64,000 nucleotides of DNA from Flavobacteriia bacterium (GCA_016183815.1 JACPDW010000020.1:1-64000); one strand, 5' to 3'. Counted from the first letter of the stretch, positions 55,502-64,000 are shown. Translations and numbers: made by a program. The notes: generated by a model not told the origin, from the letters alone.

Positions 55502-55760
55502 ACCTGAGTTCGATAGTAAAATTGAAATTCAGATTAATATAAAGAACTGTTAGACAAGGATTTTGATCGAAAATTTAGCGGGCTAAATTGAGAGAAAACA
55601 ACGAAGTATAACAGGTTTTTATATAAAGTGAAAAAATATTCCGCTGATAAACAACGATTTACTTCACAACCGATTTATCTCGATAAATCTTCAAAAGTGT
55701 CATTCGTAACTCATTGTTTTTTGAGCGGTCTGAATCCAATTTTAATAATCGAACTCAGGT
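55502..55760. mobile_element. MITE-like non-autonomous element with terminal inverted repeats
   Basis: The ends ACCTGAGTTCGAT (from 55502) and ATCGAACTCAGGT (to 55760) are perfect 13-bp inverted repeats, extendable to 32 bp with seven mismatches. The element is flanked by the same five bases, TATTA, at 55497-55501 and 55761-55765, a likely target-site duplication. It is 259 bp long and encodes no transposase. The parent insertion sequence is not in the window. Confidence 0.7.
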
Positions 55761-55794
55761 TATTAATAAACAGATTAGTTTAAAATATAAAAAT

Positions 55795-57903
55795 TCAAAT
55801 TTCTATCTTTTTCAAAGAGATTCTTTTCCTATTCAAATCTATTTCGATAACTTCAACATTTAAATGTTCATGTAATGAAACAACAGAAGATGGATCTTCA
55901 ACATAATGTTCTGCTAAATTCGACTTATGTATCAATCCTTGTTCTTTCAATCCAATATTTACAAAACAACCAAAACTTGTGATATTTGTTACTATTCCTT
56001 TTATTTTCATGCCTATTGACAAATTTTTAATTTCTCTAATATTTTTATCAAATTCTAAAACTTTTGCCTTTTTTCTTGGGTCTCTGCCAGGTTTTTTAAG
56101 TTCTTTTATAATGTCCTCAAAAGTGAAAGCATCTATTTCATTGGGTTTAGGAACTAGAGATAAAATTGACTCATTCCCTATAAGTTCTTCGATTTTAACC
56201 TTATAATTTTGAGCAATTTTTTCTACAAATGAATAACTTTCAGGATGAATAGACGTGTTATCTAATGGATTTTCTCCGTTTCTAATCCTTAAAAATCCAG
56301 CACATTGTTCGTAAGATTTTTCCCCTAACCTTTTAATTTCTTTTATTTGTACTCTGTTTTTAAATAGTCCATTTTTTTCTCTAAATTCAACTATCGACTG
56401 AGCTATATTTGTATTTAAACCAGAAACATAAGCCAACAAAAAAGGAGAAGCAGTATTAATATCCACACCAACTGTATTAACAGCTGACAACACCACGTCA
56501 TCCAATGCTGATTTTAAAAGTGTTTGATTGACATCGTATTGATATTGCCCTACTCCAATAGATTTTGGGTCTATTTTCACCAATTCCGCTAAGGGGTCCA
56601 TCAATCTTCTTCCAATTGAAACGGCACCCCTGACCGTTACATCATAATCTGGGAATTCTTTTCTAGCAATAGCACTAGCAGAATAAATTGAAGCTCCGTC
56701 TTCTCTTACAACAAATACGTCAATGTCTCTATCAAATTTAGTATTTTTTATTAGTTGCTCTGTTTCTCTGCCTGCCGTTCCATCACCAATGGCAATTGCT
56801 TCAATTTTATATTGTTGAACCAGTGCAGATAGTTTGCTTTTAGCTTTTAACGTTTCGTTTTGAGGTGGATGAGGGAAAATTGTAGTATTGTGTAACAAAA
56901 ACCCTGTTTCATCAATACATACTACTTTGCAGCCTGTTCTAAAACCAGGATCAATTGCTAAAATTCTTTTTTCGCCTAATGGAGAAGCTAAAAGTAATTG
57001 TTTTAAGTTGTTAGAAAAAACTTTTATAGCTTCAATATCTGCTTTTTCTTTGTATTCGTTTAAAATTTCATTTTCTAAAGAAGGAGCCATTAATCTACTA
57101 TATGCATCCATACAGACATTACTCACAAATAAAGAACATTCCTCATTAGATTTAACAACGATTTCTCTAATCGTTTCAATACAAAGATCCTTTTCAGGTT
57201 GAGCTTTTACTGATAAAATCCCCTCTTTTTCTGCACGTAAAACGGCCAACAAACGATAGGAAGGCACTTTAAATAAAGGTTCTTGATAAGAGAAAAAATC
57301 TTTGTATTTAATTCCAGCTTCTTCTTTTCCTTTTAATAATTTTGACTGTAAGACGGATTTTCTTCTGAAAAGATTTCTTACACGATTTCTTACAAAAGTA
57401 TTTTCGTTAATATATTCAGCAATTATATCAGCAGCACCTTTTAAAGCCATTTTTTCATCTTCAACTTCTCCTTTCACAAACTTTTCAGCCATAATTTCAG
57501 GATTTCCACCTCTTTGAGACATAATCATTTTTGCTAATGGCTCTAATCCCATTTTTTTTGCTTTATCCCCCCTTGTTTCTTTTTTTTGCTTAAATGGGAG
57601 GTAAATATCCTCTAATTCAGACAATTGAAAACAGCTTTCTATTTTATTTTTTAATTCTACTGTTAATTTATCTTGTTCATTTATAGACTTTAATATTTGA
57701 ATCTGTTTGTCAATAATCTCCTCATACTTCTTAGAAAAATCTCTAATTGAAGTTATTTGTACCTCGTCTAAATTTTCTGTTTTTTCCTTTCTATATCGAG
57801 AAATAAAGGGAATTGTACAACCTTCATTTAAAAGTGAAAGGGTATTAATAATTGATGAAACAGCCAGTTGAGTGTTTTGTTGAATATAATTTTCTTTTGT
57901 CAT
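55795..57903 (-). CDS. tex: RNA-binding transcriptional accessory protein Tex
   Basis: 702 residues with the complete Tex plan: N-terminal helical region (FISRYRKEKTENLDEVQI), YqgF/RuvC-like domain (ILAIDPGFRTGCKVVCID; IGDGTAGRETEQLI), helix-hairpin-helix region (SVGVGQYQYDVNQ; VGVDINTASPFLLAYVSGL) and C-terminal S1 domain (GIVTNITSFGCFVNIGLKEQ). It binds nucleic acid and affects transcription. The stop of the res gene is 40 bp upstream on the same strand, so read-through from the RM island is possible. Confidence 0.95.
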   Translation of the reverse strand: MTKENYIQQNTQLAVSSIINTLSLLNEGCTIPFISRYRKEKTENLDEVQITSIRDFSKKYEEIIDKQIQILKSINEQDKLTVELKNKIESCFQLSELEDIYLPFKQKKETRGDKAKKMGLEPLAKMIMSQRGGNPEIMAEKFVKGEVEDEKMALKGAADIIAEYINENTFVRNRVRNLFRRKSVLQSKLLKGKEEAGIKYKDFFSYQEPLFKVPSYRLLAVLRAEKEGILSVKAQPEKDLCIETIREIVVKSNEECSLFVSNVCMDAYSRLMAPSLENEILNEYKEKADIEAIKVFSNNLKQLLLASPLGEKRILAIDPGFRTGCKVVCIDETGFLLHNTTIFPHPPQNETLKAKSKLSALVQQYKIEAIAIGDGTAGRETEQLIKNTKFDRDIDVFVVREDGASIYSASAIARKEFPDYDVTVRGAVSIGRRLMDPLAELVKIDPKSIGVGQYQYDVNQTLLKSALDDVVLSAVNTVGVDINTASPFLLAYVSGLNTNIAQSIVEFREKNGLFKNRVQIKEIKRLGEKSYEQCAGFLRIRNGENPLDNTSIHPESYSFVEKIAQNYKVKIEELIGNESILSLVPKPNEIDAFTFEDIIKELKKPGRDPRKKAKVLEFDKNIREIKNLSIGMKIKGIVTNITSFGCFVNIGLKEQGLIHKSNLAEHYVEDPSSVVSLHEHLNVEVIEIDLNRKRISLKKIEI

Positions 57904-57943
57904 AAAATTTAAAAAAATGTATAAATTAACGTTTAGTAATAGC

Positions 57944-60472
57944 TTATTCCATTAGTTCGTTAATCTTGTTTTGCCACTCGTCTTCAAATACTACTTGAAA
58001 TTCAAAGTCATGGTCGGGAAATTCGTCAAACAATTCTTTCCATGCTTTTTTTGCACCCAATTCTTTGCAAAGAGCGAAAACATCTTGTTTATATTTCGTG
58101 TCCTCATTTTTCAGGTGAATTCCTTTTGTCTCCAATACATAAACTGTCCCATAGTCGTCTTTGCCCTTTGCTTTATTGTCTGCTGCAAGAAAGTCAGGAT
58201 AGATTTTATTCCGCTTCCAACCTTGTATGTGATAGTCTTGACGGCTCATATTTCGATACCACCACAATAATTTTTCTTGTTCGTCAAGGTAAATTGCAAC
58301 CGATTTTTCAAGGTCGTTTATATTTTCTTCGGGAACATAGTCGAACAATGATTTTTGAATGGGTGTGTTGTCGTCACGCACCAACTGTTTGTTGCTTTTT
58401 ACTTTTATTCTTGATGGTAATTCAAAACCACCTTTGTCAGTTATAAGGAAAAAGCAAAGTTTCTTGTCTGCTACCATTTTTCTGAAAACTTGCTCTGATA
58501 AACGGTTTCTTTCTTTTTCTAAAATTTTTTTAAGTTCTTCAATGATGAAAACAAAATTGGTTGCAACTATTTCACGTTCGTATTTTCCAAAAAGAAGTTT
58601 AATTGCTTTTTCTCCGATTTGAAAACAATGCCAAGGATTTGGAATGATTTCCGTTATCTGTCGTGTCAAAAATACTTCGTCAATTTCTAAAGTGCCTATC
58701 TTTTCTTCTCTGCCTGTTTCTTTTAGCAACTCCTTTTCTTCTACACTCAAACCCAAAGCAATTTCTTGTTCTTTGTTTCGTTTATTTTGAAGTGAAAGAT
58801 TTTTGATTTCATCAATATTGATACTTTCCCAATCAATTTCGCTGAGAATATCAATTTCAAAATTCATATCCCGCCAACTTTCTTTTTCCTGAATTACAAA
58901 TTTTGGCAAGTATATTTTTCCTTCAAACTTTTTAAAGCCCGAACGATATTGCATTACACGGTCTTTTAAACCGCCAGTGTCTGTTCCTGTATCATCACTT
59001 ACAATTCTTCCTGCTATATCGCCCAATCCTTCATCTTCCAACCCTTTTTTAATATCACTTACTAAGGATTTGGCATTTTGTCTGAAAGTAAAAACATAAC
59101 ACTCGTCCAGATCTTTGATTTTGGTTTTTCGTGCAAAGGGCTGTCTTAAAATCCGTCCGACTAATTGTGTAATTCCTGTTGCAGATGATGGATTGGTAAG
59201 TACGGTAAGCACATAAGCAAAAGAACAATCCCAACCCTCTTGCAATGCCTGTTTGGTGATGATATAACGTATTTCACAATCATTGGCGAATAAGTCAATA
59301 CCTTCAATATCGTCTTTTTCACTTGACTTTATCGCAATATGACTTTCGGGAACATTGCATTTTTTGATTAAATATTCTTTGGCATCTTCTGCGTGAATAA
59401 ACTTTTTATCCTTTTGGTCTTTTCCTGTTCTTTCAACTTGAATCAAGCAAATTGGACGGATATATTCACCTGTGTTTCCTTCGTATTCTTTGGCTTTTTT
59501 CTCTAAATTGTTTCTTTTTTCAAAACTTGCCAATAAAGTGTCTTGCCAATCTAAACTTGTTTTGTTGGTTAAGTGAATATCCAACTTTATCATTTCTTCT
59601 TCGTGCAGTTCACGACCTGTAATTTTTACCAACTCGTTGCTGTTGGGTGGTGGTGTTGCCGATAATTCAAGAATAAATGAGGGATTGAAATTTCTAACCG
59701 TATTTCTTGCCAATTCTCCATAAGCTCTGTGTCCTTCGTCAATTACCACAAGCGGACGCAATACTTTTAATGTGTTTCCAAGAGAAGTTTTTATTTGTGT
59801 TCCGATTCCGAAAAAATTCGGAACCATTTCAGTAGTGAAGCAATCCAAATTTGGAATCAATTCCTTTAACTTCTTGTGTCCTTCAAAATCATCTTCACGA
59901 GGGAAAAAGTCAGTAAATCCGCCTTGGTCTCTGAAAACCTTTAGCGTTTCTTTGTTTTGACGGTTGGCAGAAGGAAGCATCAGCATTAAAACCACCAAGT
60001 TTTCTTCCACATCAAGACGATTAAATATTTCCGTTTTTTCCTTGATAAGCGTTCTACCACCGCTTGAAATATCTAAAACCTGTCGGTATGGATGTTCTCG
60101 ATTTTTTAATGCAGAAATGGTTTGTCTATAAATTTGTGTAGAGGGAACAATCCACAAAATCAATCCTGTTTGCTTGTTCAGATATGTTTTTTGGATATTG
60201 TCAATAGCGTGGCAAGCCACCAATGTTTTTCCTCCACCTGTTGGAACTTTGAAATAAATGTCGGGCAAAGGCTCATCTAATCCGTTGGTTTTAGAACTGT
60301 AAACCAAACGCCCTGTTGATTTTTCCCAAGCACGTTTAGGAAAATTGTAATCTTTTGCCATATCAGCATCAAACTCCAAAGTTTTTTCATACTTGACTTT
60401 AAATTCAGCCAGAGCACTCAAAAAGTCTTTGAGTTCCTTTAAAACTTTTTCCTGATAATGTTTTAGTCTCAT
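57944..60472 (-). CDS. res: Type III restriction enzyme, Res subunit
   Basis: 842 residues. SF2 helicase motor with Walker A VPTGGGKTLVACHA (Lys82), DEAD-like VIDEGHRAYGELA, SATPPPNSNE (motif III) and ITQLVGRILRQPF (motif VI). The C-terminal nuclease is the PD-(D/E)XK type: IYPDFLAADNK followed by VLETKG. Res cuts DNA after translocating between inversely oriented Mod sites. It pairs with mod (60990-62630), separated from it by a GxxExxY gene. Base composition is richer in G+C than the surrounding core genes. Confidence 0.93.
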   Translation of the reverse strand: MRLKHYQEKVLKELKDFLSALAEFKVKYEKTLEFDADMAKDYNFPKRAWEKSTGRLVYSSKTNGLDEPLPDIYFKVPTGGGKTLVACHAIDNIQKTYLNKQTGLILWIVPSTQIYRQTISALKNREHPYRQVLDISSGGRTLIKEKTEIFNRLDVEENLVVLMLMLPSANRQNKETLKVFRDQGGFTDFFPREDDFEGHKKLKELIPNLDCFTTEMVPNFFGIGTQIKTSLGNTLKVLRPLVVIDEGHRAYGELARNTVRNFNPSFILELSATPPPNSNELVKITGRELHEEEMIKLDIHLTNKTSLDWQDTLLASFEKRNNLEKKAKEYEGNTGEYIRPICLIQVERTGKDQKDKKFIHAEDAKEYLIKKCNVPESHIAIKSSEKDDIEGIDLFANDCEIRYIITKQALQEGWDCSFAYVLTVLTNPSSATGITQLVGRILRQPFARKTKIKDLDECYVFTFRQNAKSLVSDIKKGLEDEGLGDIAGRIVSDDTGTDTGGLKDRVMQYRSGFKKFEGKIYLPKFVIQEKESWRDMNFEIDILSEIDWESINIDEIKNLSLQNKRNKEQEIALGLSVEEKELLKETGREEKIGTLEIDEVFLTRQITEIIPNPWHCFQIGEKAIKLLFGKYEREIVATNFVFIIEELKKILEKERNRLSEQVFRKMVADKKLCFFLITDKGGFELPSRIKVKSNKQLVRDDNTPIQKSLFDYVPEENINDLEKSVAIYLDEQEKLLWWYRNMSRQDYHIQGWKRNKIYPDFLAADNKAKGKDDYGTVYVLETKGIHLKNEDTKYKQDVFALCKELGAKKAWKELFDEFPDHDFEFQVVFEDEWQNKINELME

Positions 60473-60512
60473 TTTTTTCTTCTTGTGTTCTTTGTGAAAT
60501 GTGCTTACTGAA

Positions 60513-60541
60513 CTTTGTGGTTAAAATTTAAAACCACAAAG
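60513..60541. repeat. Hairpin with CTTTGTGGTT arms downstream of the GxxExxY gene
   Basis: CTTTGTGGTT (60513-60522) and AACCACAAAG (60532-60541) are perfect 10-bp inverted repeats. The same word recurs upstream of the GxxExxY gene at 60978-60987, so the gene is bracketed by related repeats. Confidence 0.7.
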
Positions 60542-60563
60542 AGTACAAAGGTTTGCACAGAGT

Positions 60564-60944
60564 TCACATAGTGCCATTTATTACCCTTTTTATTCCGTTT
60601 TTCAATAAGGATACATTAAAATTGATTAACAACCCTAACTTGTAATTACCTAACTTCATATAAGTAAGTGTTTGAGCCAAATGAATATCATTTAGAGCTT
60701 CAACACTTTTAATTTCAATCACTAATTTGTTTTCAACCAATAAATCAATCCTGTAACCACATTCCAATTTAACTTCTTCAAAAATCAAAGGCATCGGCTT
60801 TTCTTTTTCAACTTTCAATCCTGATTTCCCGATTTTATAAAACAAACATTCTTGATAGGCATTCTCCAATAGTCCTGGTCCCAAGGCAGAATGAACTTCA
60901 ATTGCCAAACCTATTACTTTATTTGCTATCTCGTTTTCTGTCAT
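60564..60944 (-). CDS. GxxExxY-family protein
   Basis: 126 residues with the signature GPGLLENAYQECL (GxxExxY; residues about 22-34) and nuclease-like EVKLECGYRIDLLVENKLVIEIKSVE split as 'RIDLLV' and 'VIEIKS', a PD-(D/E)XK pattern. Family function is not established. It sits between mod and res, 91 bp before res and 45 bp after mod, flanked by short CAAAG-rich repeats, as if inserted into the operon. Confidence 0.85.
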   Translation of the reverse strand: MTENEIANKVIGLAIEVHSALGPGLLENAYQECLFYKIGKSGLKVEKEKPMPLIFEEVKLECGYRIDLLVENKLVIEIKSVEALNDIHLAQTLTYMKLGNYKLGLLINFNVSLLKNGIKRVINGTM

Positions 60945-60945
60945 T

Positions 60946-60990
60946 TTCTTTGTGTCCTTTGTGTCTTCTTAGCGTTCTTTGTGGTTAATC
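60946..60990 (-). repeat. CACAAAG-type direct repeats upstream of the GxxExxY gene
   Basis: The plus strand reads TTCTTTGTG, TCCTTTGTG, TCTTCTTAGCG, TTCTTTGTGG in close succession (60949-60987), i.e. nine-to-eleven-base quasi-repeats of CTTTGTG. It fills the gap between mod and the GxxExxY gene. A related cluster lies at 60480-60560 on the other side. Confidence 0.65.
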
Positions 60991-62630
60991 TATTTCTGTA
61001 TTCTATAAATTTCGTAAGGCAACTGGCAAAAATCAATTCGGTATTCTAAACAAGTGTGGTCATCAATATACTTACAAGGTGCAAAAACCAATCTTTGTTT
61101 TGCCTTAAATGACGGTAAACTTCTGCATCCATCCAACGTCAAGGCATTTCGCTTTAACCATTCAATATCTGGTTTGTAAATTAAATATACCTCATACGTC
61201 TTACTTTCGCCAATGAAGCCTATTTTTTCATTGATTGCTTTTTCGTTAAATTCCTCTCCTGTGGCTGTGTAAAATAGGTATCGAGCAAACTCTGTAAATG
61301 AAGGAAGGTTTTTACCTCTCAACAAACTTTCCATTTCGATAGTGTCGCCCAATGCAAAGTAACTAAACGAACCGCCTGTTCCTTTTTTAAGCAATTCATT
61401 TTTGGCAGTTTTTACGCCTTTGATAACTCTCCGAACCCTTTCGGCTGTAATGGTATTGGCATAATCTTCCATTTCAATCAAAACGAATTTTCTACTACCG
61501 TTATCTTCTTTGTTTTGTTCTAAAACAGCGTGAGCAGTAGTTCCTGAACCTGCAAAGCTGTCAAGAATAATGTCGTTATCATTTGTTGAAAGTTCAATAA
61601 TCTTTCTAATTAGTGAAACAGGTTTAGGTGTGGCAAATAAATTATCACCAAACAATTCTTTAAGAGGCTTTTTAGCATCATCATTACTACCTACTTCATT
61701 ATATAACCAAATAGATTTTGAAGTAACTCCATCTTTCATCTCGGAAAGAAATTTTTTCATTCTCGGAACTGCATCCCCTTTGGCTCCAAACCAAATTCTA
61801 TTTTCATTATCTGCATTTTCGAGAGTTTCTTTCGCATATCTTGGGAATGTCCCAGCAGGTGGTTGCCATTTAACTTTGTTTTTAAATTCAAAAACATACG
61901 TTTTGTCTGTTCCACTTTTTGCGTGAAGTGGTTGTGTCATCCAAGGACCTCTTTCATCATTATCTGGATTTGTATATCTCTCGTTCTGTTCCTCTGTTCG
62001 ATTGATTAAATTAAGAGTAAATCCATTTTTAACTTCCCCATCTATTTTGTTTTTTGCATAACAAATCACAAAATCGTGTGTGTCTGAAAAGTATTTAGCG
62101 TCATTACTCTGCGTATATTTTTTCTGCCATATAATATTTTGAATAAAGTTTTGGTTTCCGAAAACTTCATCTAAAAGTAATCTTAATCTATGTTGCTCAT
62201 TGTCATCACAAGAAATAAAAATCACTCCATTCTCGCTCAAAAGTTCACGTAACAGCTTTAATCGTGGCATCATCATACACAGCCATTTGTCGTGGCGGGT
62301 CATATCTTCTTTGTCAACAATGCTACCCAACCATTCTTGTATCATAGGGCTGTTCACGTTGTCGTTATACACCCATTTTTCGTTCCCTGTATTATAAGGT
62401 GGGTCAATGTAAATACATTTTACTTTCCCTGCATAAGTTGGAAGTAATGCCTTCAATGCTTTCAAATTATCGCCTTGAATAATCAGGTTATCGTGCAAGG
62501 AAACGGTACCTGTCCCGCCATAAGCGGAATCGGTTAAACTCAATTCTGCCTTCGGCACCAATTGGTGATACTTCACCGCCAAATGGTGGTTCTGCACAAA
62601 AGTTTTTCCTTTGAAATGGAGTGTTGGCAT
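60990..62630 (-). CDS. mod: Type III DNA adenine methyltransferase, Mod subunit
   Basis: 546 residues. The catalytic motif DPPYNTG (Asp76-Asn80 within IDPPYNTGNE), SAM-binding DSFAGSGTTAHAV (about 355-367) and ISCDDNEQ give the beta-class order (catalytic motif before SAM motif) of Mod enzymes. The central variable part (about 165-330) is the target recognition region, so the site cannot be predicted. It lies 4 bp after hepT on the same strand. Confidence 0.93.
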   Translation of the reverse strand: MPTLHFKGKTFVQNHHLAVKYHQLVPKAELSLTDSAYGGTGTVSLHDNLIIQGDNLKALKALLPTYAGKVKCIYIDPPYNTGNEKWVYNDNVNSPMIQEWLGSIVDKEDMTRHDKWLCMMMPRLKLLRELLSENGVIFISCDDNEQHRLRLLLDEVFGNQNFIQNIIWQKKYTQSNDAKYFSDTHDFVICYAKNKIDGEVKNGFTLNLINRTEEQNERYTNPDNDERGPWMTQPLHAKSGTDKTYVFEFKNKVKWQPPAGTFPRYAKETLENADNENRIWFGAKGDAVPRMKKFLSEMKDGVTSKSIWLYNEVGSNDDAKKPLKELFGDNLFATPKPVSLIRKIIELSTNDNDIILDSFAGSGTTAHAVLEQNKEDNGSRKFVLIEMEDYANTITAERVRRVIKGVKTAKNELLKKGTGGSFSYFALGDTIEMESLLRGKNLPSFTEFARYLFYTATGEEFNEKAINEKIGFIGESKTYEVYLIYKPDIEWLKRNALTLDGCRSLPSFKAKQRLVFAPCKYIDDHTCLEYRIDFCQLPYEIYRIQK

Positions 62631-62634
62631 ATCG

Positions 62635-62982
62635 TTAAAATTCTTTAGATAAAATGGTCTTTACAAATGATTTTAATTGTGGCAAATCCTTTTGAATTAT
62701 TTCCCAAACAGCGGTTAATTTAATATTAAAGTACTCGTGAGCAATCATATTCCTGAATGAATGAACTTTATACCAGGCATAATCATATTTGGCTAATTTT
62801 TCTTTTTCAACATGAATAATCGCCTCCCCAATTATTACAAATTGAAGTAGAACAGCATTATTCAACATTTCGTTTTCGCAAAATGTTATAACATCTATGG
62901 CTTCTACAAATTTTTCAATAGCTACAATTGATTTTTCAATATGCTCCAGTCTTTTTTGACTCTCAATATGACAATCTTTCAT
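62635..62982 (-). CDS. HepT-like (DUF86) toxin
   Basis: 115 residues, all-helical HEPN domain. The RNase motif RNMIAHEY (Arg77, His82, Tyr84) is the RX4HXY of HepT; the Tyr is the residue adenylylated by the MNT antitoxin in characterised HepT/MntA pairs. The start overlaps the upstream XRE-MNT gene by 20 bp. The pair leads directly into the type III mod gene. Confidence 0.85.
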   Translation of the reverse strand: MKDCHIESQKRLEHIEKSIVAIEKFVEAIDVITFCENEMLNNAVLLQFVIIGEAIIHVEKEKLAKYDYAWYKVHSFRNMIAHEYFNIKLTAVWEIIQKDLPQLKSFVKTILSKEF

Positions 62983-63559
62983 AAATAAGTTTTAAATCGG
63001 GTTTTATATGCTCCAAAATGTATGGTTTAAAAGAGTCTAAAAAGCCCACATCTACTTTGCGATTTATACTGTTCTCTATAACATGCTGCAATTCTGCCAA
63101 ATCAAAATATGAAAATGTTGAATCAGTTTGCAATGCAATATCAACATCACTTTTTGGTCCATCATCCTTGCGGGCAAATGAACCATAAATCCAAGCTTTT
63201 TCTACCTGATGAAATCTGTGAAGACCTGCTTTTATTTTCTTTACTATTTCACTTCTGTTTATTTTTTTGAATGTATTATATTCAACTCTTTCTTCAGCTA
63301 CTTGCAATGCTTTCAATGCCACATCTTCGTCCGCTACTTCATAAACCAGTTTGTCAGACAGCCAAGCAACAAGCAAGTCGGTTTCTTTAATCTTAAAAAA
63401 CTCGGCAAGTTTTACCACCTGTTCACGACTTGCATTTCGTTTTCCTCTTTCAATTTTACTTAAGATTGCTTGGTCAATGTCAAGGAATGCTGCAACTGTC
63501 CGCAGGGGCAATTCCTTGTCTTCCCGTAGTTTTCTTATCTTTTCGCCTAAGCTGTCCAT
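62963..63559 (-). CDS. Fused XRE helix-turn-helix and MNT nucleotidyltransferase antitoxin
   Basis: 198 residues. Residues 5-62 form an XRE HTH (GEKIRKLREDKELPLRTVAA, then ILSKIERGKRNASREQVVKL). Residues about 105-195 are a minimal nucleotidyltransferase with GSFARKDDGPKSDVDIAL (Gly126, Ser127, Asp138, Asp140: GSx10DxD). MntA antitoxins are normally single-domain; the added HTH probably lets this one also regulate the operon. It is the first gene of hepT-mod-GxxExxY-res. Confidence 0.87.
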   Translation of the reverse strand: MDSLGEKIRKLREDKELPLRTVAAFLDIDQAILSKIERGKRNASREQVVKLAEFFKIKETDLLVAWLSDKLVYEVADEDVALKALQVAEERVEYNTFKKINRSEIVKKIKAGLHRFHQVEKAWIYGSFARKDDGPKSDVDIALQTDSTFSYFDLAELQHVIENSINRKVDVGFLDSFKPYILEHIKPDLKLIYERLSY

Positions 63560-63714
63560 ATTTCGGTTTACACAATTTAAATTTTGAACAAAACTATTTT
63601 GAATGATTTTGTCAAAAATAAAACTTTTTAAGCAATTTTAAAATAGAATTTTTCAAAAGTTTTCAACAAGAAAATGATCTTTGAAAATAAAATACAAAAA
63701 TTAAATTAAGATAA

Positions 63715-64000
63715 CTATCTTAACAAATTAATATGTCCATTAACGACGATATTTTCAGATCCTTCATATTCTTTATAAGTTAAACGATAGGAATACGTTC
63801 CGTCTGGACAAGGTTTTCCGTCAAAATTTCCATCCCAACTATCTTTTGGGTTATTTGAAAAAAACAATTCTTCCCCCCATCTATTAAAAATTCTAAATTC
63901 ATAGAATGATGCATCTAATACTACCGGTTGAAACACATTATTATATTTATTTCCGTCTGGAGTAAAACTATTGGGTACATAAACTGTTGTAAAAGGTACT
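63715..64000 (-). CDS. C-terminal end of a T9SS cargo, type B (gliding-motility C-terminal) sorting domain; partial
   Basis: Only the last 94 codons lie in the window; the gene continues beyond position 64000. The sequence YVPNSFTPDGNKYNNVFQPV, FEFRIFNRWGEELF, DSWDGNFDGKPCPDGTYSYR is the CHU_C / type B sorting domain found at the end of large Bacteroidota surface proteins such as SprB-like adhesins. The nature of the rest is unknown. Confidence 0.88.
   Translation of the reverse strand, partial: VPFTTVYVPNSFTPDGNKYNNVFQPVVLDASFYEFRIFNRWGEELFFSNNPKDSWDGNFDGKPCPDGTYSYRLTYKEYEGSENIVVNGHINLLR

Noticed and set aside
55502-55760. Fragment of a transposase gene
   Set aside because: No frame in either strand gives more than a short broken peptide. 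The element is better explained as a non-autonomous MITE.
1-64000. tRNA, rRNA or CRISPR loci
   Set aside because: The intergenic gaps were read for G+C-rich cloverleaf-like segments and for regularly spaced repeats. None was convincing. Short or degenerate RNAs could be missed by eye.

Overview
The window comes from an AT-rich (roughly 30% GC by eye) member of the Bacteroidota, most likely Flavobacteriales. The evidence is: several secreted proteins ending in type IX secretion (T9SS) sorting domains; the flavobacterial block mutY-ssb-gldE divergent from HU-rng; a 30-residue mS38/AURKAIP1-like ribosomal protein; a methionine synthase lacking its homocysteine domain; start codons without Shine-Dalgarno sequences; and Bacteroidota-type -7 boxes (TAnnTTTG) close upstream of many starts.

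Layout. 1-2.8 kb: a frameshifted lipoprotein, an orphan 3-coathanger fragment and a MuiA-family protein. 2.8-7.4 kb: a secreted SPOR-like protein and a 1072-residue MopE-repeat T9SS cargo whose last repeats are near-identical 201-bp tandem copies. 7.4-8.3 kb: a non-coding gap with one strong hairpin. 8.3-12.8 kb: thiolase, SppA, a small lipoprotein and AroB. 13-16 kb: anaerobic ribonucleotide reductase, in which the glycyl-radical tail of NrdD lies in a separate 58-codon frame between nrdD and nrdG. 16-23 kb: a lipoprotein cytochrome c, QueD, AcpH, an unrecognised 600-residue protein with nitronate-monooxygenase-like motifs, Ddl, a candidate small RNA, RlmB, OsmC and LipA. 23-28 kb: a beta-propeller T9SS cargo and LpdA. 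28-33 kb: a SiaA/SiaB/SiaC-type partner-switch module whose phosphatase carries membrane, PAS and GAF domains. 33-37 kb: an acyltransferase, an unknown membrane-anchored protein, FolA, DinB and GlyA. 37-43 kb: two more T9SS cargos, one a chymotrypsin-fold protease and one a PA-domain protein. 43-50 kb: Ppx/GppA, MetH, GldE, Ssb and MutY, then divergent HU, the mS38-like protein and RNase E/G. 52-55.5 kb: RecX, then a GT2 / HAD phosphatase / MORN / L,D-transpeptidase operon with overlapping ends. 55.5-55.8 kb: a 259-bp MITE-like element with terminal inverted repeats and a 5-bp target duplication.

57.9-63.6 kb is an accessory island with visibly higher GC. It holds a type III restriction-modification system (mod, res) with a GxxExxY gene between mod and res, preceded by an XRE-MNT/HepT toxin-antitoxin pair, all on the minus strand and leading into tex. 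The window ends inside another T9SS cargo, of the type B (gliding-motility C-terminal) class.

The observations most worth following are the split nrdD, the Sia-type switch, the XRE-MNT/HepT pair built into the type III RM operon, the repeat-flanked GxxExxY gene, the candidate small RNA at 21.0 kb, and the MITE.
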